In this document: piece by piece, positions 17,624-26,898 of the stretch | How positions within the stretch are numbered: position 1 is the stretch's first letter | Layout of the letters: every line of letters starts with the position of its first letter | NCBI GenBank assembly: GCA_003141715.1 | Contig: PLNF01000087.1 | Coordinates: forward strand, 1 to 51,419 | Source: Bacteroidales bacterium | GTDB taxonomy: Bacteria; Bacteroidota; Bacteroidia; Bacteroidales; VadinHA17 | Direction of reading: 5' to 3' | Length of the DNA: 51,419 nucleotides | The notes under the pieces: generated by a model | What the model was told of the DNA's origin: nothing | The model's database searches: none | Seen by the model: the letters and a program-made list of their open reading frames with translations, nothing else | Program-made: the position numbers and the translations under genes

Positions 17624-19114
17624 CTAACTCCAGAGTCTGTCATGTGAACGTTTATCGTTCCATTCAGGTGTTGGTTCAAAGTAACCATTGGCATTCGGAC
17701 TCAGATGTTTTTTCACCTCTTCCTCATTCAGCTCAATTCCTAATCCGGGAGCATCCAATGGTACATTTGCAAATCCCTTCGTAATCAATTGTCTGCCGTC
17801 GGTTGTTTTAACTAAACCTTCCCACCATGGAACATCAATGTTATGGTGTTCACATGCTAAAAAGTTTTGTGTAGCTGCTGCACAATGTACATCAGCCATA
17901 AATGAAACCGGCGTACCTGCCTGATGAATCGCCATTGCTACCCCGAGTTCTTCGGCGTAATCGCCAATTTTTTTAGTCTCCAGAATACCCCCGGAAGTTG
18001 CTAAATCGGGGTGAACAATATCAACTGCATGTATATCAATCAGTGGCTTAAAGTTTTTCAATAAATAAATATCTTCTCCGGTAAGAAGGGGCGTTTCCAA
18101 TGCATCAGACAATGTTTTCCACTGGTCCGTTAATTCCCAGGGAATAATATCTTCCATCCATGCCAACCTGTATTTCTCCAAAGCTTTGCCTAATCGTATG
18201 CCGTTGTTTAAATCAAAATGGCCGAAATGATCCGTTGAAAGAGGAATGTCATACCCGACCATATTACGAACATTTTCCACTATTTTAGCCAGTTCTTCCA
18301 GTCCCTTATCGGTGATTTGTATCTGAGTAAAAGGGTGTTTGGTATTTTCATAAGACATATAATTGCCCTGCCATTGTTTGAGGTCGCCGTTATTTTGCCA
18401 GAATTTTTGATTTACCAGTGAGCCCGGTATATTTATGAGTTCTGAGATAGATAAATCCATTTTCAGCCAGGTGTATCCCTGATCCTCAGTACGAAATTTA
18501 ATCAGGTTTTTTTGTTCTTCCGGAGATTTAGCTTCAGGAGTATCTGCATATAATCTTATTTTATCACGGTATCTGCCTCCTAATAACTGCCATACAGGTA
18601 CTCCGTAAGCCTTGCCGCATAAATCCCACAGAGCCATTTCTACACCGCTTACTCCTCCTCCCTGCCGGCTTTGCCCTCCAAATTGCTTAATAATTTTAAA
18701 TGTCATTTCAACATTACATGGATTTAGCCCCAGGATGCGGCTTTTTAACATAAGAGCATAACGGGGATCGGCTCCGTCTCTGACTTCTCCCAGACCATAA
18801 ATACCCTGGTTTGTATCAATGCGAATTATTGCAGTACCTCCCATAGCTGCTGTAAGAGCATAACGCATATCCGTAATTTTTAGTTCTGAAGGACTTGATG
18901 CACGTTGGACATTCGATGTTGTCTGAGCTACTGTGTCTTCTATCGACAATTTCATCAATCCTCCTAATGCGATGCCTCCCAGTGCCGCCTTCTTGAGAAA
19001 ACTGCGGCGGTCATTTGATGTAGAAGGATTCGCAATTTCTGCTTTTATGACTTCAGCATCTCCTTTTTCCTTCTTTCTGGTTTTATCAGCAATCTGCTGC
19101 AATATACTTTTCAT
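17624..19114 (-). CDS. Exported enolase-superfamily sugar-acid dehydratase-like enzyme
   Basis: The protein belongs to the mandelate racemase/muconate lactonising branch of the enolase superfamily, whose members abstract a proton next to a carboxylate. Metal ligands are Asp295 (LSTDHFG), Glu321 (AWMEDI) and Glu347 (TGED). The second catalytic strand offers Lys218 and Asp220 (TWLKMDLS), and His397 lies in AIHQAGTP near the C-terminus. A twin-arginine signal, DRRSFLKKAALGG, starts at residue 35, so export in folded form is predicted. This is unusual because most relatives are cytoplasmic. Substrate is unknown; sugar-acid dehydration or epimerisation is the family norm. The next gene upstream on this strand is an exported RraA-like protein, 30 bases away. 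Confidence 0.82.
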   Translation of the reverse strand: MKSILQQIADKTRKKEKGDAEVIKAEIANPSTSNDRRSFLKKAALGGIALGGLMKLSIEDTVAQTTSNVQRASSPSELKITDMRYALTAAMGGTAIIRIDTNQGIYGLGEVRDGADPRYALMLKSRILGLNPCNVEMTFKIIKQFGGQSRQGGGVSGVEMALWDLCGKAYGVPVWQLLGGRYRDKIRLYADTPEAKSPEEQKNLIKFRTEDQGYTWLKMDLSISELINIPGSLVNQKFWQNNGDLKQWQGNYMSYENTKHPFTQIQITDKGLEELAKIVENVRNMVGYDIPLSTDHFGHFDLNNGIRLGKALEKYRLAWMEDIIPWELTDQWKTLSDALETPLLTGEDIYLLKNFKPLIDIHAVDIVHPDLATSGGILETKKIGDYAEELGVAMAIHQAGTPVSFMADVHCAAATQNFLACEHHNIDVPWWEGLVKTTDGRQLITKGFANVPLDAPGLGIELNEEEVKKHLSPNANGYFEPTPEWNDKRSHDRLWS

Positions 19115-19144
19115 GATACCATATAGTCTATAAGATGAAAATCA

Positions 19145-20077
19145 TTAATAGTTTCTTTCCTTAAGATAATTGTCAAGTTCTACTTTTGACATTGGCAGTT
19201 TGCCAGGGTAATTGTTAAGCCAGTTCAAAAAGTCCTTTTTTATCTCGTCACTCCATTGACTATCTATCTGACCTGCAAGATATTTCTTCTCACGCAGCCG
19301 CTGATGTCCGAACTCGTCACGAAGTTCTGTAAATTCGGAAGTGAGTACCAGATCTTCAACAAGATAAGCAGGAATAAAGATCACTCCATATTTCTTGGCA
19401 AGAACAACATCTCCCGGCAAAACGGTAGCACGTCCGACACGTATGGGGGCATTGATGGAAGTAAGCATCATTTGTTGAATGTATGATGGATCTTCACCTT
19501 TAACCCAGCCATTAAAACCTTTTATCTCATCAAGACCCTCCTGATCTCTTACAGATCCATAGAAGACCACGCCTCTTTTTGATTTGGCATAAATTGAATT
19601 GCCAAGATTATCACCGATTAAAGTACCATCGGCTATTTTCCCGTAAGCATCAGCTACATAAACATCACCTGTTGTAAGGATATCTATCGGCCAGGAATTA
19701 GTTCCACCTTGTTGTGCCCTGTTTTCGATTTTGCTCTGATCTTTTATCTGTTTTTCAAAATCAGGTCTAAGTGGCATGTATTGAGCTGTTACAACACGAC
19801 CGGTCATCGCTTCTTCCGGATGGATAATAATCCAGTCACCTTCAAACTGATTCAGGTACCCTTTATTCCTCAGTACTCCCCATGCTTCTTCAATCGAGAT
19901 ATTCTTTAGTCTTTCAAGAATAGCATCGGAAACTTTTGGCCGCCCGTCAGGGAAGCGCTCACCTTTCCATTCTGAAGTTAATGCTTTAATATATTCAGGT
20001 GATGAACCAACATTTTGGCCATACATAAAAAAGCAGCCGAGAATAATAACTGATACAAGGAGGATTCTTTTATTCAT
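19145..20077 (-). CDS. Exported RraA-like (HMG aldolase superfamily) protein
   Basis: The C-terminal two thirds match the RraA/dimethylmenaquinone-methyltransferase-like fold. DVYVADAYGKIADGTLIGDN, the SVRDQEGLDEIKGF turn with its Arg-Asp pair, and the GDVVLAKKYGVIFIPA strand are all visible. Relatives include pyruvate aldolases acting on hydroxy-methylglutarate-type acids and proteins of unknown activity. A signal peptide at residues 1-20 predicts export, which separates it from the RNase-E inhibitor RraA. Roughly 100 residues before the core are specific to this subgroup. It lies between a Zn-dehydrogenase and the exported enolase-superfamily enzyme on the same strand, so a joint role in breaking down an oxidised sugar outside the cytoplasm is inferred. 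Confidence 0.75.
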   Translation of the reverse strand: MNKRILLVSVIILGCFFMYGQNVGSSPEYIKALTSEWKGERFPDGRPKVSDAILERLKNISIEEAWGVLRNKGYLNQFEGDWIIIHPEEAMTGRVVTAQYMPLRPDFEKQIKDQSKIENRAQQGGTNSWPIDILTTGDVYVADAYGKIADGTLIGDNLGNSIYAKSKRGVVFYGSVRDQEGLDEIKGFNGWVKGEDPSYIQQMMLTSINAPIRVGRATVLPGDVVLAKKYGVIFIPAYLVEDLVLTSEFTELRDEFGHQRLREKKYLAGQIDSQWSDEIKKDFLNWLNNYPGKLPMSKVELDNYLKERNY

Positions 20078-20125
20078 AATTATGCGTTTTTAGTTAATCG
20101 CAATACATTTTTTCTGACTAAATCA

Positions 20126-21187
20126 TTAGAAATCGATCATTGCTTTCATAACACCATCTCTGTAGCCTGCAACAAGGTCAAAAGCTTCTTTCGTTCTTTC
20201 GAAAGGGAAGCGATGTGTAACCATATTATCAATTTTGATCGATCCGTTTTTCATCATTTCAAGAGTCTGTTCCACGCAATCCACCTGCCTTCTTATGAAT
20301 TGGAGTGATATCTCTCTGCGACGTGTCGTTTCAACATTCATCGACCATCGGTCAAATTCAGGGATACCAACGACAATCAGTTTCCCGCCAGGTTTAAGGA
20401 GCTCAATAGCCTGATCAAAGGCTTCCTGTTTGCCGCAGCATTCAAAAGCCAGATCAAGTCCCAATGGTTCTTTGATCAGGATTTTGCTGACAATGTTTTC
20501 TTTATGGGGGTTTCCGGTCATGGCAGCCCCTTCCTTTCCTGCAATTGCAAGCCGTTCATCTATAATATCTGTAACATATATATTATCAACACCTTGTGCT
20601 TTGGCGACAAGCATCACACTCATTCCGATGGGTCCATATCCAAGAATGCCTATATTCAGACCGTTTACACCACCAGATTTTTTTTCGGCATAGACTCCGA
20701 TAGCGAGCGGTTCGGAAATTGAACCATTATCGGGGGTCAACTTACCGGTAAGTGGGAAGCAGCTTTTTTCAGGCATCACAATGTATTCCATAAGGCATCC
20801 TTCTGCCTGACCCGGACATCCCAGAAACCGAAGCTTACGGCAGGTATGATACCTGCCTGCCAGGCACTGATCACATTCCCGGCAAGGCATTGCAGGATCA
20901 ATTGCAATTTGATCGCCAGGCTTCACCTTTTTTACTGATTTACCGATTTCCACAACAACTCCTGCTCCTTCGTGTCCTATGGAGAAGGGGTACTGTACTT
21001 TTTGAGAGCCTATCTGACCCTGGGTATAATAATGAATATCCGATCCACAGATACCAAGAACCGACATTCTGATTTTTACATCATTGGAATTTACCAGGGT
21101 AGGTTCAGGAATATCCCTCATTTCCATCTGTCTGATTCCTGTGAGCATCATTGCTTTCATGGCGTCCCGGTTTTTTATGTATAGCAA
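20126..21187 (-). CDS. Zinc-dependent alcohol/polyol dehydrogenase (sorbitol/threonine dehydrogenase type)
   Basis: This medium-chain dehydrogenase has both zinc sites. Catalytic ligands are Cys47 (GICGSD), His72 and Glu73 (GHEGAG) and a later glutamate in SEPLAIG. The structural site is Cys102, Cys105, Cys108 and Cys116. The NAD domain carries GILGYGPIGMSVMLVA. The start at 21187 gives 353 residues; an ATG nine codons in, at 21160, matches the usual N-terminus (MKAMMLTG) and may be the real one. The family oxidises polyols, threonine or hydroxy-sugars with NAD. It is divergent from the PfkB kinase, and oxidation of a polyol followed by phosphorylation is a plausible joint job. Confidence 0.85.
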   Translation of the reverse strand: MLYIKNRDAMKAMMLTGIRQMEMRDIPEPTLVNSNDVKIRMSVLGICGSDIHYYTQGQIGSQKVQYPFSIGHEGAGVVVEIGKSVKKVKPGDQIAIDPAMPCRECDQCLAGRYHTCRKLRFLGCPGQAEGCLMEYIVMPEKSCFPLTGKLTPDNGSISEPLAIGVYAEKKSGGVNGLNIGILGYGPIGMSVMLVAKAQGVDNIYVTDIIDERLAIAGKEGAAMTGNPHKENIVSKILIKEPLGLDLAFECCGKQEAFDQAIELLKPGGKLIVVGIPEFDRWSMNVETTRRREISLQFIRRQVDCVEQTLEMMKNGSIKIDNMVTHRFPFERTKEAFDLVAGYRDGVMKAMIDF

Positions 21188-21327
21188 ATATAAAAATATG
21201 TCAGTACATTCTTCGTGTCTTAGCGCCTTTGAGGCAAAAAGGATTCCAATAAATTTGATCTCCTGGCAGTAGATAAGGTTAAAATTAGTAAATTCACAAC
21301 ATAACTTGATTCAAACTCTTAAATCAA

Positions 21328-22260
21328 ATGAGAAAAATTTACGGAATAGGAGAGACAGTTTTTGATATTATTTTCAAAAATGAGCAGCCACAAGCTGCTA
21401 AGGCAGGTGGAGCGATGCTTAACAGCACGGTTTCGCTGGGAAGGATAGGTTTACCGGTTTCCTTTATAAGTGAGTATGCCGGCGACAATGTTGGTAAAAT
21501 AATTGATAGCTTTCTTTCGGAAAATGGTGTAGGAACGGGCTATGTTGATCATTATAAAGATGGCAAAACAAAACTTGCACTGGCTTTTCTGAATGAGAGA
21601 AATGATGCGAGTTATACCTTTTACCAGGAGTATCCTGAAAAAAGATTAAACATTGATTTTCCTGAGATCAGGAAGGATGATATAATCCTTTGCGGCTCTA
21701 TTTATGCTATTACCAGTGAGATAAGGAAGAAGTTCATGGATCTGATAACCAGGGCAAAAGAAAACGGTGCAATTGTGATCTATGATCCGAATTTCAGGCC
21801 TACACATTCTTCTGATCTTGAAACACTGATGCCAATGATCATTGAGAATATGAAAACTGCAAAACTGATCAGGGGTTCCGATGAGGATTTTAAAAACATA
21901 TTTGGGGCAAATACTCCCGATGAAGCATGGAATGTTGTCAGGAAATATTGTAACTGCCTGGTCTATACTGCCAACTCTGAAGGAGTTTATGTCAGAACTA
22001 TCAGTTATACAGGGAGGTTTGCAGTAAAAGCTATTAAACCGCTCAGCACAATCGGAGCAGGGGATAATTTCAATGCAGGAATGATGGCAGCAATATATTT
22101 GAATCAAATAACATCAGATCAGCTTGATAAAATGAGCGAGGAGGAATGGTCAAAAGTTATCTCAATGGGTGTTGATTTTGCTACGAATGTATGCCTTTCC
22201 TATGAAAATTATATTTCTCTGGAATTTGCAGAAGAATTGAAGAACAAGCAGGTCATTTAA
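21328..22260 (+). CDS. PfkB-family sugar kinase (fructokinase-like)
   Basis: This 310-residue ribokinase-fold kinase opens with YGIGETVFDIIF and has the sugar-site loop AGGAMLNSTVSLGRIG. It ends with STIGAGDNFNAG, where Asp246 is the catalytic base. The NFRP segment near residue 156 is typical of ketose kinases. A ketose or 2-keto-sugar substrate is likely but not proven. It is the only plus-strand gene in the surrounding sugar locus. The 140-base region shared with the Zn-dehydrogenase should contain divergent promoters. It converges on the sorbose-1-phosphate-reductase-like gene with a 46-base gap. Confidence 0.85.
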   Translation: MRKIYGIGETVFDIIFKNEQPQAAKAGGAMLNSTVSLGRIGLPVSFISEYAGDNVGKIIDSFLSENGVGTGYVDHYKDGKTKLALAFLNERNDASYTFYQEYPEKRLNIDFPEIRKDDIILCGSIYAITSEIRKKFMDLITRAKENGAIVIYDPNFRPTHSSDLETLMPMIIENMKTAKLIRGSDEDFKNIFGANTPDEAWNVVRKYCNCLVYTANSEGVYVRTISYTGRFAVKAIKPLSTIGAGDNFNAGMMAAIYLNQITSDQLDKMSEEEWSKVISMGVDFATNVCLSYENYISLEFAEELKNKQVI

Positions 22261-22306
22261 CCTCTGTGTCTCTCGTGCTTCTCTGAACTTAATATACTCA
22301 CCCCCT

Positions 22307-23569
22307 TCATATTGGTTTGGCATTGGCAAGCAGATATTTTTCTGCTTCCAGCGACCAGATATAATCGTTTTTTGATACAATTTGATGAAGTCCGGCATAA
22401 AATGCATCCTTTTTTCCCAACTCACCAAGATTGGAAAGAGCTACAAGTGGCATCGATATATTTGTGTAAATCAACTTTTTACCGCCGGGGATATGAGGGA
22501 GGTTAAGTGTGGTATCCACCACTGAATCCAGTCCGCCAATATGGGTGATCATTATAGCCGGATTTATCTTTCCTTCGCCCATTAGTTTTAAAGATTCCCT
22601 CATGTCATCTGTATTCCCTCCGGAAGTACCTACTATATGCGTGAATGCATAATGAACATTATAGAAATTAACTTCGGCTTTAAATTCCGGATTAACAGGA
22701 CCTGCAAAAAAATTGAGACATCCATCGAAGCCCATGATTGCATCGCCAAGTTCAATTACAGGCTTGACAGGAGCAAAAATGAAAACATCGTCAAATCCTT
22801 TATCTCCGGTAAGATCACGCAGATGTCCTGCAGGATCTTTCATTTTACCGGTATTAACATATACTAACTGAACTCCGTCTTTTTCAGCATGTTCAGGTGT
22901 AAATATTGAAGAGGCTCTTATCAGTCGGTTATCATCAATATCAGTAACTGTCAGTAACCCGGGTTTCCTTTCCTGATGCAAAGCATAATCAATAGCTCCA
23001 AGTCCCATAGGACCGACACCTGCAAGTATTGCCATATTTCCTCCCTTTCGGATTCCCATATTATGCTTATAAGTGCCGGGAGGTGTATGATAACTTGCAT
23101 GAAATGCTCCAATAATGCACGACATTGGTTCTGAAAGCGAGGCAGGGAAAAAAGCTTCTCCATCATAAGGCAGAAGACAGTTGGCCTCCATTACAATGGG
23201 TGGAATTATTATTCGTGTTGCATCACCCCCGATGAACCGGTAGGAGTAACCCGGCGCATTAAGAGTACCCATCTGGTTCATGGCAGGTTGAATTGAGAAT
23301 TTCTGTCCGGCTTTGAATTTGTGTTGCCATTTTTTCCCAACTTCCAGAATTACCCCGGCAAACTCATGCCCAATAATAGTTGGATTAATATTAATATCAT
23401 TCGGAACACGCTTATGATCAGCCCCCTGGAGTACTGCTTTATGTGATGACATGCAGATGCTGTCGGAGATAACATGAGCCAGTATCTCATCATCCTTTAA
23501 TTCCGGCAGGTCAAATTCTTCCAGCCTCAGATCTTTCTTCCCGTATATTCTTACTGCCTTTGTCTTCAT
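22307..23569 (-). CDS. L-sorbose-1-phosphate reductase-like zinc dehydrogenase
   Basis: A long medium-chain dehydrogenase of 420 residues, of the kind annotated SorE. Cys39, His68 and Glu69 (IGHEFAG) supply the catalytic zinc site. The four-cysteine structural zinc lobe of ordinary alcohol dehydrogenases is absent, replaced by an insert near residues 95-125. The cofactor turn is ILAGVGPMGLGAIDYAL. SorE-like enzymes convert ketose-1-phosphates to hexitol-6-phosphates. It ends a minus-strand set with the PHP protein and the aldolase/SDR fusion, so a phosphorylated polyol or ketose substrate is inferred. A gap of 110 bases holding a dispersed repeat separates it from the aldolase gene. Confidence 0.78.
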   Translation of the reverse strand: MKTKAVRIYGKKDLRLEEFDLPELKDDEILAHVISDSICMSSHKAVLQGADHKRVPNDININPTIIGHEFAGVILEVGKKWQHKFKAGQKFSIQPAMNQMGTLNAPGYSYRFIGGDATRIIIPPIVMEANCLLPYDGEAFFPASLSEPMSCIIGAFHASYHTPPGTYKHNMGIRKGGNMAILAGVGPMGLGAIDYALHQERKPGLLTVTDIDDNRLIRASSIFTPEHAEKDGVQLVYVNTGKMKDPAGHLRDLTGDKGFDDVFIFAPVKPVIELGDAIMGFDGCLNFFAGPVNPEFKAEVNFYNVHYAFTHIVGTSGGNTDDMRESLKLMGEGKINPAIMITHIGGLDSVVDTTLNLPHIPGGKKLIYTNISMPLVALSNLGELGKKDAFYAGLHQIVSKNDYIWSLEAEKYLLANAKPI

Positions 23570-23590
23570 ATATTTATTCTTATTTTCTTT

Positions 23591-23683
23591 TTTACCACGG
23601 AGTTCAACAGAGTTAAACGGAGTTTCACTGCTTTAAATCTCTTTTTCTCTCTAAACTCTGTGCCCTGTGCCCTGTGCCTTTAC
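23591..23683. repeat. Dispersed ACCACGGAG...CTCTGTGCC intergenic repeat
   Basis: The gap between two sugar genes holds CACGGAGTTCAACAGAGTT on the left and AACTCTGTGCCCTGTGCC on the right, which partly pair with each other. The same vocabulary (CTCTGTG, GTGCC, CTAAG, ACCACAGAG) recurs at 10500-10530, 22261-22290, 40261-40380 and 50665-50685. It is non-coding and degenerate. I read it as a family of old dispersed elements rather than as gene control. Confidence 0.5.
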
Positions 23684-25653
23684 CCCAGCATAACCTGTCC
23701 CCCGGTTACTGGAATAGCCTGACCTGTTTCGTATTCCTGATCAATAATATAGAGAAGAGCCTTCATCACATCTTCCAGTTTACATCCCCTCTTCAGAGGT
23801 ACCTTATCCTCATAAAATTTTCTTACCTCTTCTATGGTTTTTGCTCCCTGGACTTTACCTGTTTTAAGATATTGAACAAACAATCCATTGTTTGGATCGG
23901 ACCATAGCGGACCTTCGTAAAAATTACCCGGGCAAATTGAGTTAACCTTTATTCTGAAAGGAGCAAGTTCCATTGCGAAAGATTGGGTGAGCCCGATACC
24001 TCCGAATTTAGCTCCGGCATAGGCAAAATTGCGGTTGCTTCCCCTTAATCCTGATTTTGAATTGATCTGAATTATATCGCTGAAATATCCGGGCTTCTCC
24101 TGATTCTGAAGTTTCATAACTTCTGAAGCGTATTTTGCACAATGAAAATACCCATTGTAGTTTACTTCTGTCGTTTTTGAAAATGTTTCAGAATCCATTT
24201 CCTCAAGCCCACCGGCTTTTAAAATCCCTGCATTGCTTACAATAATATCGAGTCCGCCAAACTCCCTGACTGTCGCAATAATAAGGTCCTTAACCGATGC
24301 AGCATCTGAAACATCAGTCCTGACAAAAATTGCCCTGTTCTGTGATTTTTTGGATGATAATAAGGAGGCAATGGATTTTCCTGTTTCTTCATTAAGATCG
24401 GCAATTATGATATTCAGATTCAATGCGAACAACGATTCTGCTATCCCTGCTCCGAATCCCTGGGCACCTCCCGTTACAATAGCAATTTTATTATTCAACT
24501 TATTTCCGGAGCCTGCTGGCTCTGCGACTTTTCTCCTGTAGCTTTCAACCTCCCATTGATCAATAAATGACACCTGCTCAGGGATAAGGAACTTAATTCC
24601 TCCGGAGAGAGATGCATAATAGCTTATTTTTATCAGGTCTTCATAAACATCGAGACAGACTTCGGCACTAGCGAATGTTTCACCAATGGCAAAGACCCCC
24701 ATATCCTTAATAATAAAAACCTTAGGCAAGTAACCATATTCACTTATAAAGTGAGGCAACTGGTACCTGAACGAATCCAGTATCTTCTCGGCAGTTGATG
24801 ATTGTTCGATATATAAGTACCTTGTTTTACAGTAGACAATAATATCTGGAGTGAGCGGCAAAGAGATTTTATGAAATTCCTGTTGGTTCTGATAAAACAT
24901 GGCAATGAGAGAGTTATTGCGAAACCTTATTACCCCGGGTTGTTCACCTGAAAGCAGAATTCGTACAGTTGGGAGAACTTTATTAAGTATTGGATTATAT
25001 GGTAATGTAGTAACATCAGAAATGGGAGGTACCTGTTCTTTAATTTTCTGAATTATATCGTCATAAATCCTCTTAATCTCTTCTGTTGAATCAGCACCGA
25101 CGAAGGAGCCGTGATTCTCAAGAAATATTATCTGTGGATCGTGTAAGAACTTCTCAAGATACAATATTATTTCTGATTCAAGCTTTTTAAAAAGTGTATA
25201 ACCCGGGTCGGTATAAGGTACAAAAAGAACACTCTCCCCAAATAGTTTCTGAGTCAGGCTCTTTGCATTCCTGCTGCAGAGTATTCCGTTGATCATGGTA
25301 GGATGGAGGTGTACGATAAATTTATATTGAATGATTTCATGCAGGGATGTTTCTACCGATGGTCTCAAGTTTTTTCCGGGATCGATGATACTCCGGAATA
25401 AATCTCCCTTAACCTGTTCTTCCCTTGTTACAGGGTTGTCAGAATAATTAAATGAGGATATGATATGAAGCTTCTGCCTGTTTAAAGCGACAAGTCCCTC
25501 TTCGTTCATTTCAGCAAGGGCTTTTCCGCTGGCTTTGATCCAAATTGTTTCATTGTCCTTGAAGGATGTGTTTCCTCCTCCGGCAATCACGTATTCCTTA
25601 TTGCTTCCGTAGTATTTAGAAATCTCAATCAGTTCATTAATTTCCGGCTTCAT
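23680..25653 (-). CDS. Bifunctional class II aldolase / short-chain dehydrogenase
   Basis: Two enzymes are fused. Residues 1-360 form a class II aldolase domain with metal ligands Glu101, His115, His117 and His181. Residues 390-657 form a short-chain dehydrogenase with the NAD turn TGGAQGFGAG at 394-403 and the catalytic set Ser532, Tyr545 and Lys549. The architecture is that of the rhamnulose-1-phosphate aldolase/lactaldehyde dehydrogenase proteins (RhaE/YuxG type). The aldolase half would split a ketose-1-phosphate to DHAP plus an aldehyde, and the SDR half would oxidise or reduce a hydroxyl or aldehyde. No rhamnose isomerase or rhamnulokinase is nearby, so the sugar need not be rhamnose. 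Its start overlaps the PHP gene end by 17 bases. Confidence 0.86.
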   Translation of the reverse strand: MKPEINELIEISKYYGSNKEYVIAGGGNTSFKDNETIWIKASGKALAEMNEEGLVALNRQKLHIISSFNYSDNPVTREEQVKGDLFRSIIDPGKNLRPSVETSLHEIIQYKFIVHLHPTMINGILCSRNAKSLTQKLFGESVLFVPYTDPGYTLFKKLESEIILYLEKFLHDPQIIFLENHGSFVGADSTEEIKRIYDDIIQKIKEQVPPISDVTTLPYNPILNKVLPTVRILLSGEQPGVIRFRNNSLIAMFYQNQQEFHKISLPLTPDIIVYCKTRYLYIEQSSTAEKILDSFRYQLPHFISEYGYLPKVFIIKDMGVFAIGETFASAEVCLDVYEDLIKISYYASLSGGIKFLIPEQVSFIDQWEVESYRRKVAEPAGSGNKLNNKIAIVTGGAQGFGAGIAESLFALNLNIIIADLNEETGKSIASLLSSKKSQNRAIFVRTDVSDAASVKDLIIATVREFGGLDIIVSNAGILKAGGLEEMDSETFSKTTEVNYNGYFHCAKYASEVMKLQNQEKPGYFSDIIQINSKSGLRGSNRNFAYAGAKFGGIGLTQSFAMELAPFRIKVNSICPGNFYEGPLWSDPNNGLFVQYLKTGKVQGAKTIEEVRKFYEDKVPLKRGCKLEDVMKALLYIIDQEYETGQAIPVTGGQVMLG

Positions 25654-26890
25654 TTTGATACTTGTTTATGAAATATTCAATAACTAATTGTCCAAGATTT
25701 ATCAACTCTCTCATTTGTTCAGTGCTATGAGTTCCATCGGGTAAAACGTATCCTTGTCTGCCATCGGCTCTCAGGTACTGATGAGCAGCAATGACACAGG
25801 CCCCTTCCCATGCTATTTTTTTTAGCGATTCATCAAGCGGTTTTGAGCCCCTGGATGTTACCGTCAGGGGCAGCATCTCAGGGGTGTTATGCTCAGTGCC
25901 AAAGGTTATAATAAAACCTTTTTTATGAAAAAATTCGACAAAGTTTTTCAGTATTGCAGAATCGTTTCTGCCGGGGATAAGTTCAATACATTCTATGCCG
26001 AAATGTTTGAGTGAATTATAGAGTTTTTCAGGATCAGACTCAAATTCTGTACATCTGCCTGAGGGATCATCAAGCAGTACCGGATAACATGGTATTCCTC
26101 CCGCTTTGATAATGATCTTAATAATTTTCTTGAGCTCGAGGAAAGAGTTTTCATCCTCTTTCACAAAAGCAGCTCCTCCGCTTTTCAGAAGATTAGATCT
26201 TATTTCATTTTCAAGTGCAGCATAGTTCGACAGGCCGGTTTTTGATTTTTTACCTCCGTACAGATTTTCAAGAAAATGAAGTTGTTCCTCTTCTGAATGG
26301 TAAGTTGTGATTACAAGTTCCCTAAAAGCTTTTGCGATGTGACGCTCTCGCACCAGTTCATGCGCATACTCTTTTTTTATTGTCGCATAAGATAGCTTCA
26401 AAGCCGGATTTTCGTGTTCAATAAACCGGTTCAGTTTTGTTATTATAGCTTTAATCTGATCCTGGCTCTCTTTTTTTACAGTTCTGAGCTGTCTTCTCTG
26501 TATCCAGCCAACCTGAAATGGATAATCAAGACCCTTCCCGCTGAAATAAATTCTGCCGGGATTTTCAGGGTCATTTATTCTGATTCCTTTTTTCTGTTCT
26601 TCTTTAAGAAGTCCAATAAATTCAATATTGAATAAGGGGAATATTTTATTTGTCAGGCATCCTTCGTGGAAAGCATGATAACCATCGGTTACATAGAAAT
26701 CATTAATACCCAGAACGGCTATTTTTTCTGCAACAGCCATTTTAAAGGCTGTGTCGAGAGCTGTAAATGCACTGAATGAATAGGGTGTATGAATATGTCC
26801 ATTTGCTTCGCGATACTCAGGAAAAGATATTCCCTTCATCTCTCTATTCAACAGGTCAAATGAGGGAAACTCTGACAGGAAATTCTTCAT
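25637..26890 (-). CDS. PHP-domain metal-dependent hydrolase, role unknown
   Basis: The 417-residue protein opens its core with ANGHIHTPYSFSAF near residue 32, the first metal motif of the polymerase-and-histidinol-phosphatase fold. A late GTEHNTPEMLPL near residue 340 adds further histidine ligands. A mid-section of about 130 residues is rich in Lys and Glu and looks like an inserted helical domain. PHP enzymes hydrolyse phosphomonoesters or phosphodiesters; this type is not assigned. It shares 17 bases with the aldolase/SDR gene and starts 8 bases after the broken HAD phosphatase. It may act as the sugar-phosphate phosphatase of the locus. That is inference from context. Confidence 0.75.
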   Translation of the reverse strand: MKNFLSEFPSFDLLNREMKGISFPEYREANGHIHTPYSFSAFTALDTAFKMAVAEKIAVLGINDFYVTDGYHAFHEGCLTNKIFPLFNIEFIGLLKEEQKKGIRINDPENPGRIYFSGKGLDYPFQVGWIQRRQLRTVKKESQDQIKAIITKLNRFIEHENPALKLSYATIKKEYAHELVRERHIAKAFRELVITTYHSEEEQLHFLENLYGGKKSKTGLSNYAALENEIRSNLLKSGGAAFVKEDENSFLELKKIIKIIIKAGGIPCYPVLLDDPSGRCTEFESDPEKLYNSLKHFGIECIELIPGRNDSAILKNFVEFFHKKGFIITFGTEHNTPEMLPLTVTSRGSKPLDESLKKIAWEGACVIAAHQYLRADGRQGYVLPDGTHSTEQMRELINLGQLVIEYFINKYQNEAGN

Positions 26891-26898
26891 TACTGATT

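Noticed and set aside
23680..25653. Aldolase/SDR fusion as proof of a rhamnose pathway
   Set aside because: No rhamnose isomerase, rhamnulokinase or RhaR-type regulator is in the window, and the neighbouring SorE-like and PHP genes do not belong to the standard route.
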